The translations under genes and the position numbers were made by a program. Positions 56,761 to 64,000 of a DNA stretch of 64,000 nt are shown piece after piece (position 1 is the first letter of the stretch; each line of letters starts with the position of its first letter). The DNA is taken from NCBI GenBank assembly GCA_018350325.1, contig JAEVLN010000023.1, forward strand, positions 931,001 to 995,000. Direction: 5' to 3'. Below the pieces are notes generated by a model. It made no database searches, was not told where the DNA came from, and saw only the letters and a list, made by a program, of their open reading frames with translations. Source of the DNA: Globodera rostochiensis (Eukaryota; Nematoda; Chromadorea; Rhabditida; Heteroderidae).

Positions 56761-57244
56761 GATTATTATTACAAAGTATGACAAACAGTATGACTATGCA
56801 TGACAAATAGATGACAAAGGACGACTAAGGCATGATAAAAGGTGAACATTTATGACAAACTGTATGACAAAAGACGACAATAATATGACAATAACGACTA
56901 TGATGAGGATGACAGCGATTGTTAATGATGATTAGGCAATTCTCTTTTGTTACCCGTACTATCAATAAGAGGTCTACAAAACCTATCTAGTCTGTGAATT
57001 TTGATCTGTTTTTTACAAACGATATACCATTTGAAAGAGGAGATTTTTCTGTACAAAATTACTTTACAAATATTTTTTTAAGGACCAGTGAACGATACTA
57101 TGTGCTCTCAATGTAAAAACGGTATTGGCACTGAAAAAACGCGAAGTTCAAAGTAATCCATTAATTTAACCGAGATCCAAGCCTATTGAATGTTTTTACA
57201 AAAAATGCCCGTATCACACACAACTACAAACTAAAAGCTCAATT

Positions 57245-58195
57245 AAATTGGTCCCCTAAAACCTATAAAGCCGCATGCCAAATCAATTTTCCCTCGCCGC
57301 CCCTCAAGGTCATTACGGCACCTGTCAATCAAACTTTCTCCGCGCACCAAAAATTTTCCCTCTCACCTGTCAATCAAACTTCCGCCGCTCAAAATTTGCA
57401 ACAAAAACATTTGGAAAATCGATTTCACTGTTGTGACATTTTTAAATAAGGCATATAATACATTTCGTTAATTTCTTCAATATTTTTTCCACCCGTTATT
57501 ACCACTTTGCCCGTCCAAAAAATTAAGGCAGTCAATCTTTTTCCTCTTTTGTAGTTTAGACCACAAAAAAATTCAGGCTCATAAAAAACCTATTGAAGGG
57601 GACTAACCTTTGATCTTGCCGCCCAAGCCAAAACCTTTTGAGAGGTTCAACTCTTTGATTATGCCGCCCCAAGCCAAAACCTATTGGAGAGGTCGGGTCC
57701 TTTGAACTTACCGCCACTAAACCCAAACCTATTGGGTCTTTTGAACATCCCGCCTTCTATCTGGCACAAATGCGAGCGGTTTGCGGTCAATTCAGTCCCA
57801 ACCAAACCGCGCGGAGTTAAACACCCCTACTTTTTTATGGGGGCCCCAGAACCTATTGGGCCCATTGCCAAATTTAATTTCCCTCCCCCCTCCCTCAAGG
57901 TCATTAGGGCACCTGTCAATCAAAACTTTTTCCGCGCACCAAAAAATTTTGACGGGTCACCTGTCAATTAAACTTCCGCCGCTCAAAAGTTGCAACAAAA
58001 ACATTTGGAAAATCGATTTGACTTTTGTGACATTTTTAAATAGGGCATAATGTGATAGTACATTTCGTTAATTTCTTCAATATTTTTTCCTCCCGTAATT
58101 ACCACTTTTCCTGTCCAAAAAATTGGTCGTCAACCTTTTTCCCTTTTTGTAGTTTAGACCACAAAAAATTGCAGGCTCATAAAAAAACAAATAAA
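57245..58195. repeat. Diverged direct duplication inside the arm (about 350 bp, spaced about 595 bp)
   Basis: 57280-57600 and 57875-58190 share CCTCAAGGTCATTA-GGCACC, TTTGGAAAATCGATTT, TACATTTCGTTAATTTCTTC and the TTTAGACCACAAAAAA-TTCAGGCTCATAAAAAA end. Mirrored at 62200-63110 in the other arm. Confidence 0.75.
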
Positions 58196-58209
58196 AAATT
58201 TTGGTGTTT

Positions 58210-58330
58210 CGATGTTGAAGTGAAAAGAGTGAAACGAACAAATGGGTGAAAAGGGAGAAACACAATTAGGTGAAAAGGGTGAACACAAAATAGGTGAAAA
58301 GAGGTGAAATCGGGTGAAATTTCACCTAAA
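58210..58330. repeat. GGTGAAA-rich short tandem repeat
   Basis: About nine irregular units of AGGTGAAAAGGGTGAAACAC. The inverted copy is at 62064-62185. Confidence 0.75.
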
Positions 58331-58954
58331 AGTATATAGGACATGTGTTTTATGGGGGTAGTATGCATAAATAAAATGTCAAACTTAAACAGAGGAAATT
58401 TTGTACTGGTTAACCAAAACGAAAGTCTACCACTGTCATCTTCCACTCCCGCTCAACACTAAATTAAATTTATAATCCCCACAGAAAACCAAAACAAACA
58501 CATTTGAACTTTTCATTATCCGCCCGCTAAAAAAAAAAAAAGACTGCAGGGATGCATATTTACCAATCGAAAAAGAACTTGTTAATTTTAAGGAAAAAAT
58601 AAAATTTTAAAATATGGGAAAAAGTAGTGTTTGTTGAAAACAAAGAAAAAAATTACAACACGAAACGTTCAAATAACTTCAAGTTATAAGTATTATAAGG
58701 AGGTTGACAAATATGAGAGTAGTGGTAAAACACGGTGCTGAATTTTGAGAATTATTATCAAAATTATGAGAAATTATGGTCGGAAAAATTAAATTTGATT
58801 CTAAATTGATGGTCTGAAATGAGAATAGAATGACAAATATGAAAAACGGTAGAAGAAAACCGAGAATGACAGTCAAAAGTGTGAGAATATTAGGGGAAAA
58901 AGGTGAACCATTTGAAACCTATAAAAGCAAATTCAAATACCAAAACATTATGAA

Positions 58955-59302
58955 ATGTATCAATTTAGTCATCAAGTAAGCGATAATACAGCATTTCTGA
59001 AAAAGCTAGCTTCCAACAGTTCAGACCGAAAGAAGAACGAATTAATCGATTCTGCAACTACCGATCAAATTTTGGCAATTGTTGAAATTTGTGTAAACAT
59101 TTTGAGTTTTAATTTCAAACTTAATAAAAGACAGAAACAAAGACTTGTTCAGTACGCAGATTTTTACCGGACTATTGCCAGATCCCGTTCAGAAAAAACA
59201 GCAAGAAAGGCGATACAGCAGGGAAGCGGAATAGCATTAGGAGCGATTTTAGTCCCGATTTTAAGCGTTCTAGCTCAACATTTGTTAGAAAAAATTATAT
59301 GA
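58955..59302 (+). CDS. Palindrome ORF1, left copy (115 aa, small basic protein with hydrophobic C-terminus)
   Basis: MYQFSHQVSDNTAFLKKLAS begins a helical N-terminal half (LIDSATTDQILAIVEICVNI). A strongly basic segment (KLNKRQKQRLVQYADFYRTI, RSRSEKTARKA) follows, then the hydrophobic GSGIALGAILVPILSVLAQH tail. The layout (helical head, Arg/Lys-rich centre, glycine then hydrophobic tail) recalls small proteins encoded by Polinton/adinto-like elements of invertebrates. That is a recollection of overall character, not a demonstrated match. Its stop overlaps the start of ORF2 by ATGA. The left and right copies encode the same protein. A decayed homologue is at 28300-28683. Confidence 0.65.
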   Translation: MYQFSHQVSDNTAFLKKLASNSSDRKKNELIDSATTDQILAIVEICVNILSFNFKLNKRQKQRLVQYADFYRTIARSRSEKTARKAIQQGSGIALGAILVPILSVLAQHLLEKII

Positions 59303-60114
59303 TGAAGTTTGCAAAGAAAATGGCAATGGTCCCGGATGCGGAATACCATGCATTATTAAATTCGCTCAGGGGCGGAGACTATTTGCAAAATGAAAAGGCC
59401 ATGTTGGATGCAAAGATTATGCAAAATTTACAAGATCCGACAATAAGTGAAGATCTTAAAGCGAGTAGGCATAGTTGGCTCTATAAGGAGCGAAGAATGA
59501 TAAAAGGAATGGTTGATAATAGACCGCAAAGAGTTGTGATTGTTAACCAAAACCCGGCACCTAATGTTGCACCATATTTGGGGGTTAGTCAGACGAATAC
59601 CCAGGCAACCGAGGAGCCAAGAAAATTTATAGTGCCTACAAAAAGGCTCAGAAGAGAAGAAAACGAAAGTGAAGAAGTTGATAAAAACTTGAGAGATGAA
59701 AATACGAGGGAGTTTATCCAATCTTCATTAATTGAAGAGGAAATTCCATCCGAATTACAGTCCCCAGTTTCTTCAGAAACATCATCGATTTTTCAAACAC
59801 CCGAAAAATTGCGCAGTACTACGATCTTTCACCCAAAATTGTTGGGGGATCTTTTTAATTATGTATCTAAAAACAAGGATACATTTAAAATAACGGCAAT
59901 GGGGAAAGTTCAATCTAATAAAAATCTGCCAATTGATGATAGTAATTATAAAAACATCTTGAGATATCTCTCTGCAGAAGAGGGCGACACACCCCGAGGA
60001 GCGAAATTTCTAAAAGATCGGCTCTTAAAAGATGCGACAATACGAGAAATGGTTGACAGGTCAAGCGCTATGTGGGGAAAGGTAAAAACCTTTTTATTAA
60101 AGACAACCCTATAA
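59299..60114 (+). CDS. Palindrome ORF2, left copy (271 aa, unknown)
   Basis: Begins MMKFAKKMAMVPDAEYHALL. A charged region (ASRHSWLYKERRMIKGMVDN), a Gln/Asn/Ser-rich low-complexity linker (about 95-170), and a folded-looking C-terminus (FHPKLLGDLFNYVSKNKD, ILRYLSAEEGDTPRGAKFL, WGKVKTFLLKTTL) follow. No catalytic motif seen. The start codon lies within the stop region of ORF1 (ATGA), which suggests expression from one bicistronic transcript by reinitiation or coupling. The left copy has Leu where the right has Met (in NKxLPIDD / NKxMPIDD). Transposase, integrase and polymerase genes are absent from the window. Confidence 0.65.
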   Translation: MMKFAKKMAMVPDAEYHALLNSLRGGDYLQNEKAMLDAKIMQNLQDPTISEDLKASRHSWLYKERRMIKGMVDNRPQRVVIVNQNPAPNVAPYLGVSQTNTQATEEPRKFIVPTKRLRREENESEEVDKNLRDENTREFIQSSLIEEEIPSELQSPVSSETSSIFQTPEKLRSTTIFHPKLLGDLFNYVSKNKDTFKITAMGKVQSNKNLPIDDSNYKNILRYLSAEEGDTPRGAKFLKDRLLKDATIREMVDRSSAMWGKVKTFLLKTTL

Positions 60115-60116
60115 AA

Positions 60117-60277
60117 ACTACCGGAACATTGCAGCAGAAGAAAAAACCATTTAAGCCAACATTATGGGCAAGGCTATAGATAAGATGTTTAAAAAAGTTT
60201 AATATAATTTTGAATCTCCAACTTATAGCAGTTGCAAGGACTTTTAATTCGAGAAATTATAAACCCTGGAGTATAAA
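60117..60277. other. 161-bp central spacer of the palindrome
   Basis: Unique AT-rich sequence. It contains AAAAAACCATTTAAGCCAAC, also found at 50939-50958 upstream of the chimeric gene. No hairpin or gene seen. Confidence 0.85.
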
Positions 60278-60279
60278 TT

Positions 60280-61095
60280 TTATAGGGTTGTCTTTAATAA
60301 AAAGGTTTTTACCTTTCCCCACATAGCGCTTGACCTGTCAACCATTTCTCGTATTGTCGCATCTTTTAAGAGCCGATCTTTTAGAAATTTCGCTCCTCGG
60401 GGTGTGTCGCCCTCTTCTGCAGAGAGATATCTCAAGATGTTTTTATAATTACTATCATCAATTGGCATATTTTTATTAGATTGAACTTTTCCCATTGCCG
60501 TTATTTTAAATGTATCCTTGTTTTTAGATACATAATTAAAAAGATCCCCCAACAATTTTGGGTGAAAGATCGTAGTACTGCGCAATTTTTCGGGTGTTTG
60601 AAAAATCGATGATGTTTCTGAAGAAACTGGGGACTGTAATTCGGATGGAATTTCCTCTTCAATTAATGAAGATTGGATAAACTCCCTCGTATTTTCATCT
60701 CTCAAGTTTTTATCAACTTCTTCACTTTCGTTTTCTTCTCTTCTGAGCCTTTTTGTAGGCACTATAAATTTTCTTGGCTCCTCGGTTGCCTGGGTATTCG
60801 TCTGACTAACCCCCAAATATGGTGCAACATTAGGTGCCGGGTTTTGGTTAACAATCACAACTCTTTGCGGTCTATTATCAACCATTCCTTTTATCATTCT
60901 TCGCTCCTTATAGAGCCAACTATGCCTACTCGCTTTAAGATCTTCACTTATTGTCGGATCTTGTAAATTTTGCATAATCTTTGCATCCAACATGGCCTTT
61001 TCATTTTGCAAATAGTCTCCGCCCCTGAGCGAATTTAATAATGCATGGTATTCCGCATCCGGGACCATTGCCATTTTCTTTGCAAACTTCATCAT
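60280..61095 (-). CDS. Palindrome ORF2, right copy (271 aa, unknown)
   Basis: Mirror of the ORF at 59299-60114, with one visible amino-acid difference (Met for Leu before PIDD). Both copies are open over their whole length, so either duplication is recent, arm-to-arm gene conversion is active, or the protein is under selection. The two copies converge on the 161-bp spacer, ending 165 bp apart. Confidence 0.65.
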   Translation of the reverse strand: MMKFAKKMAMVPDAEYHALLNSLRGGDYLQNEKAMLDAKIMQNLQDPTISEDLKASRHSWLYKERRMIKGMVDNRPQRVVIVNQNPAPNVAPYLGVSQTNTQATEEPRKFIVPTKRLRREENESEEVDKNLRDENTREFIQSSLIEEEIPSELQSPVSSETSSIFQTPEKLRSTTIFHPKLLGDLFNYVSKNKDTFKITAMGKVQSNKNMPIDDSNYKNILRYLSAEEGDTPRGAKFLKDRLLKDATIREMVDRSSAMWGKVKTFLLKTTL

Positions 61096-61439
61096 ATAAT
61101 TTTTTCTAACAAATGTTGAGCTAGAACGCTTAAAATCGGGACTAAAATCGCTCCTAATGCTATTCCGCTTCCCTGCTGTATCGCCTTTCTTGCTGTTTTT
61201 TCTGAACGGGATCTGGCAATAGTCCGGTAAAAATCTGCGTACTGAACAAGTCTTTGTTTTTGTCTTTTATTAAGTTTGAAATTAAAACTCAAAATGTTTA
61301 CACAAATTTCAACAATTGCCAAAATTTGATCGGTAGTTGCAGAATCGATTAATTCGTTCTTCTTTCGGTCTGAACTGTTGGAAGCTAGCTTTTTCAGAAA
61401 TGCTGTATTATCGCTTACTTGATGACTAAATTGATACAT
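61092..61439 (-). CDS. Palindrome ORF1, right copy (115 aa)
   Basis: Encodes the same protein as 58955-59302, again overlapping ORF2 by ATGA. The upstream regions of the two copies are also mirrored over at least 2.5 kb, so both would carry the same promoter, whatever it is. Confidence 0.65.
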   Translation of the reverse strand: MYQFSHQVSDNTAFLKKLASNSSDRKKNELIDSATTDQILAIVEICVNILSFNFKLNKRQKQRLVQYADFYRTIARSRSEKTARKAIQQGSGIALGAILVPILSVLAQHLLEKII

Positions 61440-64000
61440 TTCATAATGTTTTGGTATTTGAATTTGCTTTTATAGGTTTCAAATGGTTCACCTTTTTCCC
61501 CTAATATTCTCACACTTTTGACTGTCATTCTCGGTTTTCTTCTACCGTTTTTCATATTTGTCATTCTATTCTCATTTCAGACCATCAATTTAGAATCAAA
61601 TTTAATTTTTCCGACCATAATTTCTCATAATTTTGATAATAATTCTCAAAATTCAGCACCGTGTTTTACCACTACTCTCATATTTGTCAACCTCCTTATA
61701 ATACTTATAACTTGAAGTTATTTGAACGTTTCGTGTTGTAATTTTTTTCTTTGTTTTCAACAAACACTACTTTTTCCCATATTTTAAATTTTTATTTTTT
61801 CCTTAAAATTAACAAGTTCTTTTTCGATTGGTAAATATGCATCCCTGCAGTCTTTTTTTTTTTTTTAGCGGGCGGATAATGAAAAGTTCAAATGTGTTTG
61901 TTTTGGTTTTCTGTGGGGATTATAAATTTAATTTAGTGTTGAGCGGGAGTGGAAGATGACAGTGGTAGACTTTCGTTTTGGTTAACCAGTACAAAATTTC
62001 CTCTGTTTAAGTTTGACATTTTATTTATGCATACTACCCCCATAAAACACATGTCCTATATACTTTTAGGTGAAATTTCACCCGATTTCACCTCTTTTCA
62101 CCTATTTTGTGTTCACCCTTTTCACCTAATTGTGTTTCTCCCTTTTCACCCATTTGTTCGTTTCACTCTTTTCACTTCAACATCGAAACACCAAAATTTT
62201 TTATTTGTTTTTTTATGAGCCTGCAATTTTTTGTGGTCTAAACTACAAAAAGGGAAAAAGGTTGACGACCAATTTTTTGGACAGGAAAAGTGGTAATTAC
62301 GGGAGGAAAAAATATTGAAGAAATTAACGAAATGTACTATCACATTATGCCCTATTTAAAAATGTCACAAAAGTCAAATCGATTTTCCAAATGTTTTTGT
62401 TGCAACTTTTGAGCGGCGGAAGTTTAATTGACAGGTGACCCGTCAAAATTTTTTGGTGCGCGGAAAAAGTTTTGATTGACAGGTGCCCTAATGACCTTGA
62501 GGGAGGGGGGAGGGAAATTAAATTTGGCAATGGGCCCAATAGGTTCTGGGGCCCCCATAAAAAAGTAGGGGTGTTTAACTCCGCGCGGTTTGGTTGGGAC
62601 TGAATTGACCGCAAACCGCTCGCATTTGTGCCAGATAGAAGGCGGGATGTTCAAAAGACCCAATAGGTTTGGGTTTAGTGGCGGTAAGTTCAAAGGACCC
62701 GACCTCTCCAATAGGTTTTGGCTTGGGGCGGCATAATCAAAGAGTTGAACCTCTCAAAAGGTTTTGGCTTGGGCGGCAAGATCAAAGGTTAGTCCCCTTC
62801 AATAGGTTTTTTATGAGCCTGAATTTTTTTGTGGTCTAAACTACAAAAGAGGAAAAAGATTGACTGCCTTAATTTTTTGGACGGGCAAAGTGGTAATAAC
62901 GGGTGGAAAAAATATTGAAGAAATTAACGAAATGTATTATATGCCTTATTTAAAAATGTCACAACAGTCAAATCGATTTTCCAAATGTTTTTGTTGAACT
63001 TTTGATCGGCGGAAGTTTAATTGACAGGTGAGAGGGAAAATTTTTGGTGCGCGGAGAAAGTTTGATTGACAGGTGCCGTAATGACCTTGAGGGGCGGCGA
63101 GGGAAAATTGATTTGGCATGCGGCTTTATAGGTTTTAGGGGACCAATTTAATTGAGCTTTTAGTTTGTAGTTGTGTGTGATACGGGCATTTTTTGTAAAA
63201 ACATTCAATAGGCTTGGATCTCGGTTAAATTAATGGATTACTTTGAACTTCGCGTTTTTTCAGTGCCAATACCGTTTTTACATTGAGAGCACATAGTATC
63301 GTTCACTGGTCCTTAAAAAAATATTTGTGAAGTAATTTTGTACAGAAAAATCTCCTCTTTCAAATGGTATATCGTTTGTAAAAAACAGATCAAAATTCAC
63401 AGACTAGATAGGTTTTGTAGACCTCTTATTGATAGTACGGGTAACAAAAGAGAATTGCCTAATCATCATTAACAATCGCTGTCATCCTCATCATAGTCGT
63501 TATTGTCATATTATTGTCGTCTTTTGTCATACAGTTTGTCATAAATGTTCACCTTTTATCATGCCTTAGTCGTCCTTTGTCATCTATTTGTCATGCATAG
63601 TCATACTGTTTGTCATACTTTGTAATAATAATCCGCTAACCCCGCGCGGTTTGTTTGGGACTGAAATGTCTCGCTTTTGGGATCAGGTAGAAGGCGGCAT
63701 GATCAAAGGGCGACGGTACCCGGACGGTTTTGGCCGGGCGATTCCAGCTTTTGGTCTGGTGGCGGTAAGTTCAAAGGACCCAATAGGTTTTGGTTTGGGG
63801 CGGCAAGATCAAAGGACCCAATAGGTTTTGGTTTGGGCTGCATGATCAAAGACCCCGACCCCTCAAATAGGTTTTGGCTTTGTGGCGGCAAGATCAAAGG
63901 ATCTGACCCCTCCAATAGGTTTGGGTACCCGCGCCCTTTTTGGCCGCGCCGTACCCGCGCGGTTTTGGTACCCGCTCGCTTTTGGTACCCGCTCGGTTTT

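Larger units (their letters stand above)
56394..60116 (+). repeat. Palindrome, left arm (at least 3.7 kb)
   Basis: Corresponding positions sum to 120394 (one base more in part of the arm), so every feature here has a mirror partner in 60278-64000. Differences are few: isolated substitutions such as CTG/ATG in ORF2, CTTTACAAAT/CTTCACAAAT near 57065, and small indels near 57390 and 57800-58400. Similarity ends at CCCTATAAAA, 161 bp before the other arm begins. The outer end lies beyond the window, since 64000 pairs with 56394. Confidence 0.95.
60278..64000 (-). repeat. Palindrome, right arm (continues past the window)
   Basis: Reverse complement of 56394-60116 with few differences. Contains the mirrored minisatellites, direct duplication, GGTGAAA repeat and both ORFs. 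The segment at 62992-63030 differs from its partner (for example TTGAACTTTTGATCGGC versus the left CTCAAAATTTGCAAC), showing that the arms are not simple copies of one read. Confidence 0.95.

Noticed and set aside
56394..64000. Complete Polinton/Maverick with long terminal inverted repeats
   Set aside because: No integrase, PolB, ATPase, protease or capsid gene is present, and the arms nearly meet at a 161-bp spacer.

Overview
The window looks like nuclear DNA of a plant-parasitic nematode, most likely a cyst nematode (Globodera or Heterodera type). The evidence is the small introns, a nematode-like 5S rRNA fragment, and copies of the large BTB, SPRY (RanBPM-like B30.2) and F-box-like families that are expanded in those worms, some with GC-AG introns. 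The assignment rests on recognising families, not on a search.

Layout. 1-6.5 kb: a 5S rRNA fragment, then a decayed Helitron (Rep/helicase, minus strand). 7-11.4 kb: a short BTB gene, two BET-type NET-domain relics, a 30-bp minisatellite, a BTB-BACK exon split by a MITE, and a ubiquitin-like relic. 12.4-17.3 kb: a six-exon GH18 chitinase-like gene with altered catalytic residues, a MATH-domain exon, and a two-exon secreted membrane protein. 18-30.9 kb: an F-box-like gene, SPRY and BTB fragments on both strands, a mariner relic, a small secreted-protein gene and a 45-bp minisatellite. 32-38 kb: a damaged F-box-like gene, two hAT-like MITEs, and a minus-strand BTB-BACK gene. 38.4-44.0 kb: a 189/190-bp satellite array. 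44-48.1 kb: inverted minisatellites and a complete ten-exon SPRY gene. 50.7-54.3 kb: a chain of exons from three families (signal peptide, BTB-BACK, SPRY) that splices into a single 524-codon frame. 55.7-64 kb: a BTB fragment and a near-perfect palindrome with arms of at least 3.7 kb around a 161-bp spacer. Each arm carries the same two ORFs, overlapping by ATGA.

The recognisable genes mostly encode parts that in other animals act around ubiquitin ligases: BTB and MATH (Cullin-3 adaptors), F-box (SCF), SPRY (substrate or partner binding) and a ubiquitin-like sequence. The region behaves as a birth-and-death cluster: exon modules are copied, inverted, truncated and in one case apparently recombined into a new gene. 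Transposons and tandem repeats fill most of the space between them. Exon boundaries were read by eye from splice signals and homologous frames; no transcript evidence was available.
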